The notes below the pieces were generated by a model. The model was not told the origin of the DNA. It did no database searches and saw only the letters and a list, made by a program, of their open reading frames with translations. Positions 27,101-37,872 of a stretch of DNA of 64,000 bases are shown here, piece by piece; position 1 is the stretch's first letter, and each line of letters starts with the position of its first letter. The stretch is from the NCBI RefSeq assembly GCF_003176915.1, contig NZ_CP029619.1, positions 744,001-808,000 of the forward strand, written 5' to 3'. The position numbers and the translations under genes were made by a program. Source of the stretch: Candidatus Cardinium hertigii. GTDB lineage: Bacteria; Bacteroidota; Bacteroidia; Cytophagales; Amoebophilaceae.

Positions 27101-28525
27101 ATGCAACAACATACCATTCGGCGTACCATCCAATTTGAAGGCGTTGGCCTACATACAGGCATTCCAATAAAAGCAGTATTATTGCCCATGCCTGTGCATA
27201 CAGGCATACAGTTTCAACGGGTAGATCTCCCTAATCAACCCATTGTAGAAGCAGTAGTAGCCCATGTAGCAGCCACAGAGCGGAATACTATGCTTGTAAA
27301 AGAATCCGTACAGGTGGCTACCACAGAGCATATCCTGGCAGCGCTAGCGGGATTAGAAATTGATAACCTATGCATTCAATTAGATGGCCCTGAGATTCCC
27401 GATTTAGATGGCTGTGCGGTGGCTTTTGTGCAATTGCTGTTAGAAGCGGAACGATTGCCCCAAGAGGCCGAAAGAAAAACTTTTAAAATCAGGGAGAAAT
27501 TTACCTACGAAGATCCCATTACAGCCAGCTATTTCGAAGTTTATCCAGATGCAGCTTACAGTGTACAGTGTACCATTGCTTACCCTAGGTGGCCCCTAGA
27601 ACAGCAGTATGCTATATTACGTAACATAGCATATTTTCCAGCAGAAATAGCGCCGGCACGTACCTTCCTATATTTAGATGAGGTAGCCGATCTTTACCGT
27701 CGTGGCTTGGTGCAAGGGGGAGATCCGACCAAAGCCGTTATTTTTTCTGAGCGTACTTTGAACCAAGAGCTGCTGGAAGAAGTGACAAGATTGTCTGGTA
27801 AGCAGATTACTCAACTGGTTACGCCTGGGCAGCCGCTAGCCAATGTATTGCGCTATCCCAATGAACCAGCACGTCATAAGCTATTAGATTTAATGGGAGA
27901 TGTAGCCTTATTGGGGAGGCCCTTGTTAGGGAAAATAGAGGCCCATAAACCGGGACATGGTCCCAATACACGTTTTATAGCCGCGCTACAGCGATTCTTG
28001 CAAAGGCAAGAAACCAAAGGTCCCCCCATTTGTGACCTACAGGCTCCCCCTTGTATAACAGCAAAAGAAATTGCTCAACGATTGCCCCATCGGTATCCTT
28101 TTCAACTGGTGGATAAAATTATGCAGCTAGATGCAAGCAGTATTGTAGGTATTAAAAATGTAACAATAAATGAACCGTTTTTTCAGGGTCATTTTCCAGG
28201 AGAACCTGTAATGCCTGGTGTATTGCAAGTAGAGGCCTTAGCCCAAACAGGAGGGCTTTTGGTTTTACATAGCATACCAGATCCCGCTAACTATTTAACG
28301 TATTTTCTTTCCATTGATCGATGTAAATTTCGTCGTGTAGTTGTGCCTGGGGATACGTTGGTATTGCATTGTCAGTTGCTTACAGCTATTAAATTTAGTA
28401 CCACAGAAAAGCAGTCTATAGGTATCGCAAAAGTATATGGGCGAGTATTTGTAGGCATGCATTTAGCTTGCGAAGCGGTACTATTGGCTCAAATTGTTAA
28501 ACAGCATGCAGCATACATTAATTGA
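27101..28525 (+). CDS. lpxC-fabZ: Bifunctional LpxC deacetylase / FabZ dehydratase
   Basis: Two enzymes in one chain, a fusion typical of Bacteroidetes. Residues 1-310 are UDP-3-O-acyl-N-acetylglucosamine deacetylase, the committed step of lipid A synthesis, with zinc ligands in [11 protein letters not shown] (His77) and HKLLDLMGD, and the [10 protein letters not shown] segment. Residues about 325-474 are 3-hydroxyacyl-ACP dehydratase with [11 protein letters not shown] and [11 protein letters not shown] (catalytic His and Glu). The stop overlaps the start of lpxA by 20 bases, so translation is probably coupled. Confidence 0.95.
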   Translation: MQQHTIRRTIQFEGVGLHTGIPIKAVLLPMPVHTGIQFQRVDLPNQPIVEAVVAHVAATERNTMLVKESVQVATTEHILAALAGLEIDNLCIQLDGPEIPDLDGCAVAFVQLLLEAERLPQEAERKTFKIREKFTYEDPITASYFEVYPDAAYSVQCTIAYPRWPLEQQYAILRNIAYFPAEIAPARTFLYLDEVADLYRRGLVQGGDPTKAVIFSERTLNQELLEEVTRLSGKQITQLVTPGQPLANVLRYPNEPARHKLLDLMGDVALLGRPLLGKIEAHKPGHGPNTRFIAALQRFLQRQETKGPPICDLQAPPCITAKEIAQRLPHRYPFQLVDKIMQLDASSIVGIKNVTINEPFFQGHFPGEPVMPGVLQVEALAQTGGLLVLHSIPDPANYLTYFLSIDRCKFRRVVVPGDTLVLHCQLLTAIKFSTTEKQSIGIAKVYGRVFVGMHLACEAVLLAQIVKQHAAYIN

Positions 28526-29288
28526 TATACATCCTACTGCTACGCTAGGAAAAGCGGTTACAGTAGGCAATTTTTCGATTATTCAGGCTGATGTGGTAAT
28601 TGGGGATGGGACTTGGATAGGGCCTCATGTAACGATCCTATCAGGTAGCCGTATTGGCAAGCAGTGTCAGATTTTCCCAGGTGCAGTGATTGGAGCTACT
28701 GCACAAGATAAAAAGGGGACTTCCTTGCAGACATACTTAGAAATAGGGGATCATACGATTATACGGGAATTTGTCACATTGCATAGGGGTACTGTTGGCC
28801 ATACAACTATCGGTTCCCATGTGCTGCTTATGGCTTATGTACACGTGGCCCATGATTGCACCATTGAAGATCATGTAGTCATTGCCAACGCAGCCCAATT
28901 AGCCGGTCATGTGCAGCTACATCATCATGCCGTAATAGGAGGGATGGCAGCTATTCATCAATTTATGCGGGTGGGTTCCTATAGTATGGTAGCCTCTAAA
29001 AGTATTGTGCGAAAAGAGGTCCCTCCCTTTATTAGGGTGGCACGAGAACCATTGCGCTATTGTGGGCTTAATTGGATTGCATTGCGACGCAATGGTTTTA
29101 CAGCAACACAATGTGAACAGATCAACTATAGCTACTTCCTGCTTTATCGAAGTAAGTTGTTGCTATCAGAAGCCTTGCAAGTCATAGATAAACAGCTCCA
29201 ACCTTCACAGGAGAAAGAAATGATCGTATCATTTGTACGCAGTAGCAATAGAGGTATTGTAAAAAAAACCAATACGCCTATAACTTAA
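28506..29288 (+). CDS. lpxA: Acyl-ACP--UDP-N-acetylglucosamine O-acyltransferase
   Basis: First acylation of UDP-GlcNAc in lipid A synthesis. The 260-residue protein has a left-handed beta helix of hexapeptide repeats (residues about 5-185) and the active-site segment HVAHDCTI with its His, then IHQFMRVG and a C-terminal helical domain. I take ATG 28506 ([12 protein letters not shown]), inside the end of lpxC-fabZ; a TTG at 28494 is less likely. Confidence 0.94.
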   Translation: MQHTLIDIHPTATLGKAVTVGNFSIIQADVVIGDGTWIGPHVTILSGSRIGKQCQIFPGAVIGATAQDKKGTSLQTYLEIGDHTIIREFVTLHRGTVGHTTIGSHVLLMAYVHVAHDCTIEDHVVIANAAQLAGHVQLHHHAVIGGMAAIHQFMRVGSYSMVASKSIVRKEVPPFIRVAREPLRYCGLNWIALRRNGFTATQCEQINYSYFLLYRSKLLLSEALQVIDKQLQPSQEKEMIVSFVRSSNRGIVKKTNTPIT

Positions 29289-29598
29289 GGAAATGCTGCT
29301 ATGTTTCTTTTAAAAATGAAGCATATAAAGTTATATTTTAATGGATCTAGCTGCTTAGTAGATACCTATTGAATGAATAGAGATTGTATAGTATATATTA
29401 TTGAAATACAAAAAGAAAACAAACTCTATATTAAACGTACCGTATGAAGCAACACGATAATCTCACAGAAATTCAAACCTATTTTTCTACATAAAGGGAA
29501 GCTTTCTCTTCTTGTTTATACCCAAAAAATAAATTAAATTGCACCGCATGTGCCATATTTTGTATGTAGTAAGTATAGGTATTTATAGATAGCAATTT
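29289..29598. other. Intergenic region upstream of the opp genes
   Basis: AT-rich, no gene or RNA recognised. It should hold the promoter for the opp genes; no motif is clear enough to call. Confidence 0.4.
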
Positions 29599-31347
29599 AT
29601 GAGTAGACGGATCATATTGTATCTAGTGGCTGTTGGGGTATTTGTTTGTGTTTACTATCGTGCGTATAGGTCTCATAAGGCATTACCGATAGGGGGGGCT
29701 GTTGTATTCCATAATGTAGCGTGGTGTTCCATTAATGGTATCGATCCATTGCGTTCCAAAAATATTACTCATAACCAGGTTGTTAGAAAAATTTATGAAG
29801 GGTTATATAGTTATCATCCGTTTAAAAAGCCGCTTGAGATCGTGCCCAATTTAGCAGAGGCTTTGCCTTCTATTTCTCCAGATAGAAGAATATATACGTT
29901 TAAAATTAAGAAAGGTATTTTATTTCAGGATGACGCTTGCTTCCCAAATGGGAAAGGGCGTGAAGTTACAGCAGCTGATTTTGTTTTTTCCTTCAAGAGG
30001 ATGGTAGACCCTAACCATGAGGTGCTGTATATTGATCTGATACAGGGCAAAATAAAAGGACTGGATAGGTGGCGACAACAAGCTGTTGTAGATTATGCAC
30101 AAGAGGTAGAAGGGCTACAAGCAGTAGATGATTATACGCTTCAGATAACCCTTATAGCGCCCTGGAGTGGTTTTTTAAATTTTTTAACCATGCCGATTTC
30201 GTTTGTGGTGGCACGGGAAGCTGTTGATTACTATGGTCCTGAATTTATTAATCATCCTGTAGGGACAGGTCCTTTTAAGTTAGAGGGGGTATTTAATCCA
30301 CAAGCAGCAAAAATAGAATTTGTTAAAAATCCTACTTTTAGAAAAAAATTGTTCCCTGATGAAGCGGTTCACTTTGATCCTTCTATGCAGGCCTATGTGG
30401 GAAGGCAGTTACCTCTGGTAGATAGGATCGTTACCTGCTTATTTCCAAAAAAAGATACGTGTAAGGTTGATTTGAATAGAGTAGACAATTCTCCCTTTGC
30501 GTTAAAGTTTGTTAAAGATGGAAAAGTGGGGCCATCGTTAGCCGAAAGAGGACTGGTATTGTATCAAGCATGTTCTTCTAATACAGAACTTTTTATTTTT
30601 AATAACAGCCATCCGCTTTTTGCTCGAAATTCCTACTTGAGGCAAGCGATGTCTATGGCCTTTGATAGGGAGATGTATAATAGAACCTTTTACCACAATG
30701 CAGCCAAAATAGCTCAATCCTTAGTACCTCCTGTTTTAATGAAAGATAGACTATATAGCGCATACAAGCGTACATTAAAAAATCCTTATGCGTATGATCT
30801 TAGAAGAGCAAAGCAGTATTTAGCTAAGGCAGGTTTTCCAGCTGGTAAAGGCCTTCCTGAAATTACATTAGATACCTCTACAGGAGAATTTTTTACAGAT
30901 AGAGCTTATTTTTTTGCTCGCTGTATGGCTAAAATTGGCATACGCGTTAGGGTTATTGCCAATGTTTGTTCGGAATTAGATAGAAAGAGTGAAAATCAAG
31001 CCACTATGATGCATATGAATGCCTGGGTGGCAGATGACATAGACCCTTTGTCTTTTTTGCAGGTGGTTCGTACGAAAAATTTGATAGGATTGTATTATGA
31101 AAACCCTACCTTTAATAGGCTTTTTGATCAAGCAGAAACAATCATCGACAAAAGGGAAAGGGCGGGTATTTTTATCAAACTGAGTAGAATGGTTGCAGAG
31201 GAGGTCCCTGTGATTGGTGCGGTACACGCTCCTATTCAGTTTTTGCACCAGAAGTGGGTTAAAAATGTTTTTTATAGTGGGATTGAACAGGAGCTGGATC
31301 AATATATTGCAGTAGATATGGCAGAGAAAAGTAAGGCAGCTAGCTGA
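29599..31347 (+). CDS. oppA: Oligopeptide ABC transporter, substrate-binding protein
   Basis: Periplasmic-side peptide binder (SBP_bac_5 family). The 582-residue protein has an N-terminal membrane anchor (ILYLVAVGVFVCVYY) without a good lipobox, then the binding domain: YEGLYSY, PNLAEALPSISPDRR, FSFKRMVDP, NHPVGTGPFKL, RQAMSMAFDRE and later LDTSTG. First gene of the opp cluster; 154 bases precede oppB, which may hold a second promoter. Confidence 0.92.
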   Translation: MSRRIILYLVAVGVFVCVYYRAYRSHKALPIGGAVVFHNVAWCSINGIDPLRSKNITHNQVVRKIYEGLYSYHPFKKPLEIVPNLAEALPSISPDRRIYTFKIKKGILFQDDACFPNGKGREVTAADFVFSFKRMVDPNHEVLYIDLIQGKIKGLDRWRQQAVVDYAQEVEGLQAVDDYTLQITLIAPWSGFLNFLTMPISFVVAREAVDYYGPEFINHPVGTGPFKLEGVFNPQAAKIEFVKNPTFRKKLFPDEAVHFDPSMQAYVGRQLPLVDRIVTCLFPKKDTCKVDLNRVDNSPFALKFVKDGKVGPSLAERGLVLYQACSSNTELFIFNNSHPLFARNSYLRQAMSMAFDREMYNRTFYHNAAKIAQSLVPPVLMKDRLYSAYKRTLKNPYAYDLRRAKQYLAKAGFPAGKGLPEITLDTSTGEFFTDRAYFFARCMAKIGIRVRVIANVCSELDRKSENQATMMHMNAWVADDIDPLSFLQVVRTKNLIGLYYENPTFNRLFDQAETIIDKRERAGIFIKLSRMVAEEVPVIGAVHAPIQFLHQKWVKNVFYSGIEQELDQYIAVDMAEKSKAAS

Positions 31348-31501
31348 TAAAGTTTCCCATTGTATACAGTATAGGGCACTGCATGCGCTTCCCAAGCGAT
31401 ACGCTCACATTGCTGTATGTTTATAATCTAGCTCTTTGTAAGTATTCTCTAGGGCTAGGCTGCCTGTACAGCGGGGTATTTCTTACATTTAATAGATAAT
31501 T

Positions 31502-32440
31502 ATGAATGTTTTTTACTATATCTTTAGAAGATTACGTTATGCTCTAGCGATTGTTGTAGGCGCTACATTAATGATTTTTGTGCTTTTTAATGTAGTAGTA
31601 GAAGATCCTACACTTGTTCTATTAGGTAAGTACGCAACGCCGCAAGCGATGGAAGCCTTGAGGCATGAACTAGGATTAAATAATCCATGGTATGTCCAGT
31701 ACTGGGAAATTTTGCAATCTGCTTTTACGTTTAACTTTGGTTATTCTTGGGCCAGTAAACAAAATATAATAAAAATATTCCAGCAAGGGATTGCAGGCTC
31801 CTTATCAGTCACACTACCTGCTTTTGTGCTTGGTAATGTTTTAACCATATCTTTTGCACTTTGGATGACGCAGTATAGGGGATCTATTTGGGATCGTTTT
31901 TTTCTTTCTTTTTCCACTGCCATGAGCTGTATTCCTATCTTGCTTTATATTTTAATGGGGCAATGGTTCTTTGCTTATAAGCTTGGACTCTTTGAAATAA
32001 CTGGTTATGAAAAAGGTCTCTTAGCCTGTATCCCTTACATTATGTTGCCTACACTTATTATGGTATTTATGCATTTCTGTTATGATTATCGATTTTATAG
32101 AACCATTATGTTGGATGAAATTTACCAAGATTATGTACGTACCGCACGTGCAAAAGGCCTTTCAGAAAAAGTAATTTTATTTAAACATGTGCTTAAGAAT
32201 GTAATGGTGCCCATTATTACCCATCTGATTCAGGCTATCCCTTCCCTACTGTTTGGATCGATACTTATTGAAAACTTTTTTGGTATCCCTGGATTGGGTA
32301 ATGTTATTCAACATGCCCTTCATACTTGTGACCTTCCAATGCTTAAAGCTACAACCGTAGTAGCTGCCATAGTACGTATTGTGTGTAACATTGTAGGGGA
32401 TATCCTATATAAATTGGTTGATCCGCGTGTTAAATTGTAA
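31502..32440 (+). CDS. oppB: Oligopeptide ABC transporter permease B
   Basis: Inner-membrane permease of 312 residues with about six helices. It has the N-terminal RRLRYALAIVVGATLMIF helix common to OppB/DppB, and the cytoplasmic EAA loop YVRTARAKGLSEKVILFKH that contacts the ATPases, followed by ILIENFFGIPGLGN. Partner of OppC, which starts 26 bases later. Confidence 0.93.
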   Translation: MNVFYYIFRRLRYALAIVVGATLMIFVLFNVVVEDPTLVLLGKYATPQAMEALRHELGLNNPWYVQYWEILQSAFTFNFGYSWASKQNIIKIFQQGIAGSLSVTLPAFVLGNVLTISFALWMTQYRGSIWDRFFLSFSTAMSCIPILLYILMGQWFFAYKLGLFEITGYEKGLLACIPYIMLPTLIMVFMHFCYDYRFYRTIMLDEIYQDYVRTARAKGLSEKVILFKHVLKNVMVPIITHLIQAIPSLLFGSILIENFFGIPGLGNVIQHALHTCDLPMLKATTVVAAIVRIVCNIVGDILYKLVDPRVKL

Positions 32441-32466
32441 TTTTGTAAGTTGTAAAGTGAGCATGT

Positions 32467-33324
32467 ATGCATTATTTGTCACAGCATTCCCAATTTAAGA
32501 AGTTATTGATAGCTTTGTTGCGTAAGCGGTTATCTTGTTTTTGTTTATGTATACTATTGGGCTATTTGCTTGTTACCGTATGGGTTAAAGCAGGCTGGCT
32601 GTATCCCAATTGGGATACGATAGTAGGAACTTCACATGAACCACCTAGCTGGACACATTGCTTTGGTACAGATATTTTAGGGTACAGTGTCTTAGCTAAA
32701 GTAATACATGGGGTAGCGGTAGCCATGCATGTTGGTTGTATGGTAGCGCTTTTTGCTACTGCTATAGGGGTTGTATTGGGTATTGTAGCTGGTTATTTTG
32801 GGGGAACAATAGATGAATGTGTGGTATGGCTTTATACGGTTGTAGGATCCATACCTACGCTACTTTCGTTAATCGTTGTAGCCTTTATCATGGGTAGAGG
32901 AATACAGAGCTGCTGTATTGCTTTGGTAGTAGTAGGATGGACGGATATCTGTCGTTTGATTCGAGGGGAAGTCATGCGGCATAGGTCTCGAGAATATATA
33001 CAAGCAGCTGCAGCTATTGGTGCTGGTAATTTTAGGAAGCTTTTTATACATATCTTACCTAACATTCTTTCTTTGATTACTTACCAATTTTCTTTAACTT
33101 TTCAGTTTGCTATAAAGTATGAAGTTATACTCTCTTATTTAGGGCTTGGGGTACAGCATAAGCCTAGTTGGGGTCTTATGATTGGTGAAGCAAAAACAGA
33201 ATTATTAAAAGATGTTTGGTGGGGGCTTTTTTTTCCTGTAGTGGCCATGTTTTTATTACTTTTTGCAGTTAACATGCTAGCAGATGCACTACGTGATGAG
33301 TTAGACCCCAAATTAAGAAGTTAA
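32467..33324 (+). CDS. oppC: Oligopeptide ABC transporter permease C
   Basis: Second permease of the importer, 285 residues. The family features FGTDILGYSVLAKVIHG (after the first helix) and the EAA loop YIQAAAAIGAGNFRKLFIHI are present, with ILSYLGLGVQ and PSWGLMIGEA near the C-terminus. Complements OppB. Confidence 0.93.
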   Translation: MHYLSQHSQFKKLLIALLRKRLSCFCLCILLGYLLVTVWVKAGWLYPNWDTIVGTSHEPPSWTHCFGTDILGYSVLAKVIHGVAVAMHVGCMVALFATAIGVVLGIVAGYFGGTIDECVVWLYTVVGSIPTLLSLIVVAFIMGRGIQSCCIALVVVGWTDICRLIRGEVMRHRSREYIQAAAAIGAGNFRKLFIHILPNILSLITYQFSLTFQFAIKYEVILSYLGLGVQHKPSWGLMIGEAKTELLKDVWWGLFFPVVAMFLLLFAVNMLADALRDELDPKLRS

Positions 33325-33329
33325 TAAGT

Positions 33330-34328
33330 ATGGGAGAAGCTATTCTTAAGGTAAAAAATTTAGTTACCCAATTTTCTCATAAACGTGTAGTATCGGTCGT
33401 AAATGGCATCTCTTTTGAGCTTCCTCAAGGAGGCTCCTTGGGCATTGTAGGGGAATCAGGTTCTGGCAAATCAGCTATGGCGCTTTCCTTAATGCGGCTT
33501 ATTGCACCTCCAACTGGAAAGATTATGGGAGAGGGTATCTTCCTAGAAGGGAGAGATATCCTCCCGCTTTCCTCTAAAGAGATGGAGCACATACGTGGGA
33601 ACCGTATGTCTATGATTTTTCAAGAGCCTATGACCTCTCTGAATCCTGTTTATACCGTTGGTGAACAGATTATGGAAACTGTCCAACTGCATCAGCAAGT
33701 ATCTACTAAAGAAGCAAAAGAGCGTTGCATAGGTTTGCTGGACTTGGTGGGTATATCGGCTCCTCAACAGCGTATGAGTGCCTACCCCCATCAACTTTCA
33801 GGTGGTATGCGGCAACGCATTATGATTGCCATTGCCTTAGCTTGCAATCCTTCCGTACTGATTGCAGATGAGCCTACTACTGCTTTGGATGTGACTACGC
33901 AAGCACAAATTATGGAGCTGATTCAAAAACTACAAGCAGAAACGCATATGGGTCTTATTCTTATTACGCATGATTTGGGTATCGTAGCAGAAGTATGTGA
34001 TCAGGTAGCGGTTATGTATTGCGGGAGAATTATAGAAAAGAGCTCAGTAGAAAATATTTTTAAAACAGCGTTGCATCCCTATACACAGGCATTATTGGAT
34101 TCCATCCCTCCCTTAACAAGGCAGACAGATAAGCGTAGGTTACGTACAATTGATGGCATTGTACCTCCCTTAACAGCACTTCCCGTTGGTTGTAATTTCC
34201 AAGACCGCTGCCCAAATGTAGCCCCTGCTTGTAGAGAGCAACAGCCTTTGTTACAGGAAGTATCACCAGGTCACTTTGTAGAATGCTTTTATCCGCTGCA
34301 TTGGCAAGATGCTACTAAGAAAAAATAG
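33330..34328 (+). CDS. oppD: Oligopeptide ABC transporter ATP-binding protein D
   Basis: One of the two ATPases. The 332-residue protein has Walker A GESGSGKS, signature LSGGMRQR, Walker [13 protein letters not shown], His switch ITHDLG, and the C-terminal peptide-transporter extension with Cys residues ([14 protein letters not shown]). It follows oppC by 5 bases and precedes oppF by 2, so the cluster is one transcript. Confidence 0.94.
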   Translation: MGEAILKVKNLVTQFSHKRVVSVVNGISFELPQGGSLGIVGESGSGKSAMALSLMRLIAPPTGKIMGEGIFLEGRDILPLSSKEMEHIRGNRMSMIFQEPMTSLNPVYTVGEQIMETVQLHQQVSTKEAKERCIGLLDLVGISAPQQRMSAYPHQLSGGMRQRIMIAIALACNPSVLIADEPTTALDVTTQAQIMELIQKLQAETHMGLILITHDLGIVAEVCDQVAVMYCGRIIEKSSVENIFKTALHPYTQALLDSIPPLTRQTDKRRLRTIDGIVPPLTALPVGCNFQDRCPNVAPACREQQPLLQEVSPGHFVECFYPLHWQDATKKK

Positions 34329-34330
34329 CT

Positions 34331-35323
34331 ATGATACATGAACAAGAAGTTTTACTAAAAGTTGAGCATCTTTCTAAGTTCTTCCCTATAAAGCATCAAT
34401 TTTTAGGTCATACGGTTGGCCAGGTGTACGCAGTCAACAACGTGAGCTTTACCCTTCGTAGAGGGGATACATTGGGTTTAGTAGGAGAATCTGGTTGTGG
34501 AAAATCTACCTTAGGGAAGAGCATCTTACGGCTGGTAGAGCCTACTGCTGGGCGTATTATTTTTGATAGTATAGATATTACCCGTTGTAGTACAGCTGCT
34601 ATGCGTAATATGCGTAGAAAAATGCAAATCATCTTCCAGGATCCTTCTGCTGCTTTAAATCCGCGGATGTCGATCCAAACGATTTTAGAGGAGCCTATTA
34701 CCATACACCGTTTGGCAAATAGTGTAGCTGCACGTAGGCAGCGCATTCATCAGCTATTGGATTATGTTCAGTTACCTAAGACCGTCTTGTCTAAATATCC
34801 CCATGAGTTTTCTGGGGGGCAACGCCAACGAATTTGTATTGCAAGGGCTTTGGCTGTTGAGCCTATTTTTATAATTTGTGACGAAGCAATTGCCTCACTG
34901 GATGTTTCCGTTCAAGCGCAAGTTATTAATCTTTTAATGGATTTACAAGAAGAGCTCAAGCTAACCTATCTTTTTATTTCTCATGATTTAAGGGTAGTAG
35001 AATTTATAGCAGATTATATTGCTGTTATGTATTTAGGTAAAATTGTGGAGGCAGCGCCTGCTACAGAAATTTACCAGAACCCAAAACATCCTTATACCAA
35101 GGCCTTGTTCTCTGCGATACCTACTTTAGATTTATCGCGTAAGAAAGGGCGTATTATCTTACAAGGGGAAGTTCCTAATCCTATAGATTTGCCTACGGGT
35201 TGCCATTTTCATCCCCGTTGCTGGAAAGCTACAGAGGTATGTAGTAAAATATACCCACCGGAAACCCATCTCAGCGCAGTAAAACATCAGTTTAGCTGCT
35301 ACCATCCGGAAGGTGATGAGTAA
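34331..35323 (+). CDS. oppF: Oligopeptide ABC transporter ATP-binding protein F
   Basis: Second ATPase of the importer, 330 residues, with Walker A GESGCGKS, signature FSGGQRQR, Walker B FIICDEAIASLD and His switch ISHDLR. The usual Pro after the Walker B Glu is Ala. The C-terminal Cys-rich tail (CHFHPRCWKATEVC) matches the family. Ends the cluster; the next gene is a dead ABC exporter on the other strand. Confidence 0.94.
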   Translation: MIHEQEVLLKVEHLSKFFPIKHQFLGHTVGQVYAVNNVSFTLRRGDTLGLVGESGCGKSTLGKSILRLVEPTAGRIIFDSIDITRCSTAAMRNMRRKMQIIFQDPSAALNPRMSIQTILEEPITIHRLANSVAARRQRIHQLLDYVQLPKTVLSKYPHEFSGGQRQRICIARALAVEPIFIICDEAIASLDVSVQAQVINLLMDLQEELKLTYLFISHDLRVVEFIADYIAVMYLGKIVEAAPATEIYQNPKHPYTKALFSAIPTLDLSRKKGRIILQGEVPNPIDLPTGCHFHPRCWKATEVCSKIYPPETHLSAVKHQFSCYHPEGDE

Positions 35324-35354
35324 AAATAATTTATTATAATGCATCAGGTCTTCT

Positions 35355-36490
35355 CTACGGACCTCTACAAAGAGGGTGGAATGCCCCTGTAGGAAGAAAA
35401 TGAGGCCGTCCACAATGCACTAGCCCTCCATTTGCAATAAGCTGTTTATGCATTCCATCTTCTACTATTTTTCCTCTATTAAAAACAAGGATGCGATCCA
35501 TCTCTTTCAATAGATTGAGTTGGTGGGTGATAATTAGTGCGGTTTTATCCGCTATAAGCGATTTTAGAGAAGCATATATTCTACTTTCCGTCTGTACATC
35601 AAGACTGGCAGTCACTTCATCTAGCAACACGATGGGCGCATCTTTAAGGATTGCTCTTGCAATGGCAATACGCTGCCTTTGTCCCCCTGATAAGTTCAAC
35701 CCTCCTTCACCAACCATAGTGTCTTATATTGACAAGGGAGCGCTTCAATAAACGCATGGGCAGAAGCCCTCTTTGCAGTTTCTGTCACTTCTTTATCGCT
35801 GGCATGTGGGTTGCCATATCTGATATTCTCTAGGATAGTAGTGTGGAACAGATTACATTCTTGCGGCACTATTGACATAGCCTTATATAGGCTTTTCTGG
35901 GTTATGCTACTTATATCCTGCCCACCGATAAGAATAGCACCCTGTTTTAAATTAAACAACCTGGTAATTAGTTTAAAAAAGTTGTTTTCCCACTGCCTGA
36001 GTAGCCTACCAAGCCAACTTTTTGCTTTGCTCCAATATGTATAGTTTCTTTATCAAATAATTTTGTGTTTTTTGAGTAGCTAAAGGTTACCTCATTGAAG
36101 CTGATACTACCTGATTTTACAATTAAAGGAATGGTATCGGGTCTATCCTGGATTTCAGGCTCCTTTAACAAGACATATACAGATTGACTAAATTCTCCCC
36201 ATAGTGTATTAAACGATTGCATCCGTTCAAATAGTTTCCATAATCCCTCTGTAACGATAAGATTCATTGACAGCGTCATGGCAAAATCCCCTGCTGTGAC
36301 CAGATTTTTACGATGCATATAAACCAAAAAGAGAATAGATATAGATTGGTAGCATTGAAATCCTATACTTTGAAACAGATAGAATTTCAATGTAAAACAG
36401 CCATATTTTTGACTAGATTGGCAATAAGAAGCTTGCAGCCTACCCAAATGTCTTAAGGTAAATAGCTGAGCTGATTTTTTAAAAACATCA
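35355..36490 (-). pseudogene. Truncated, frameshifted ABC exporter (fused permease/ATPase type)
   Basis: Three overlapping minus-strand pieces join into the C-terminal half of an MsbA-like exporter: the end of the membrane domain (FAMTLSMNLIVTEGLWKLF), Walker A GYSGSGKTT with a frameshift in a T run just after, then DISSITQKSLYKAMSIVPQE, another shift near 35710, then LNLSGGQRQRIAIARA, Walker B VLLDEVTASLD and ITHQL. The front of the membrane domain is missing and the last residues are replaced. Not functional. Confidence 0.85.
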
Positions 36491-37872
36491 TTTCACAGTG
36501 TCGATCATTAATTTTTTTTTAGTTTTTTTAAGGTTGAACACCGGTTTCCATAAAGTTCAATGATCGTACTATTAAAAGTTTATTCAATTAGTTTAAAAAT
36601 CGGATCAGCTTGTTTAATGATCTGAAAATATAAATTGTGTGTCAGTGGTACCAACTTTCTTTAAGTAAAATGGATTAAAAAAACATCCCTTTTATGCGTT
36701 ATTTTACCTAATTCATGTAACTCCCCTATTGCATCTGCAGTAAAAAATCATTTTTACATACATTTATTATATTCAACAATACTGCATAAGCTTTTCTTAT
36801 ACAAATGGCTGCTTAACTTTTTAATCTATAGCTTATGAGATTAATCCATCTTTACGTTATACCAAAAATTGAAAACAAATTTATTCTGATTCTGTTATTA
36901 AATGGATAAACCTATTCCTACTTTGCAAACGGCTAACGGCATCAACTTAAGAAAGTTACCATAACAAAATGAGACTTTGTAAATTTTGATACAATTTGAT
37001 ATAATATGATAAGTAATAGATTTTATCTAATTGTTACTAAAAGTCTTTTAAAGTATATATTACAGCTGGTAATCAATAAAATACATATATTAAAACTACT
37101 ATTGTGCAAACGAATTTATGTTTATATAAACCTTATCATTTAACCTTAACAAACCTTTATTATATATATATATTTATTTTATAATAAAACTAAAACAAAT
37201 AAGAAAGTTTTTATAAAAATTTATTAATGCAGATAATTTCTTTAATCTATATTGGTTGTAGAGTCGAGCAACGGTGCGCTAATCTTACCCCTGTTTCCAT
37301 GCCCCTCCTTATTAAATGAAATATATAGATTTTCTGTACTACGCTTTCCTGATTACTTTCTTATCATCGCCTATGACCTATCTGTCATTTTTATATAACA
37401 TATCTATTAAAAAATTATAAAATACACTAAATCAATAAAAATACAAATTTCATTATCATCAGTAAGCACGCAATCCAAACAAGACCTGGTTACACTAAAA
37501 TATTTTCCACTAATAAACCACATTTTATTCCCTTATAAGCTAACTGGAAGGGGATAACATTGGTTAAATATTAATATGTACGTTTGTCCACAAGATTATT
37601 CCGAATGTATACTTAAGTTATTAAATAACTGTTTCCTTTTTTTCCCTTCTATGTTTACCGACAAGCATGTGTATTTTTAACTATAAAACACAGTAAAATA
37701 CCTAAATAGCAGCTATTGTTGCGTGGCTTTTAATTCTTCTTTTCCACAAATTCACAGAATAACTAAGAATAATAAGATTCTAATTTAATTTCATTAAACT
37801 AAACCTGTTAATATTAGGTAAGATTTTAAGGTATGGATAAATTAGAAAAGGAAAAATTAGGTATGGTTTGTC
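36491..37872. other. 1.4-kb AT-rich non-coding region upstream of recG
   Basis: No open frame of note and no RNA recognised. It is very AT-rich with a run of TA repeats near 37160-37170. Two 9-mers close to the DnaA box TTATCCACA are present, TTGTCCACA (37584-37592) and TTTTCCACA (37740-37748). This could be just a relic left by gene loss. Confidence 0.4.

Noticed and set aside
36491-37872. Possible structured RNA (tmRNA, RNase P RNA or SRP RNA)
   Set aside because: None of the conserved core sequences of these RNAs could be found in this region or in the other gaps.
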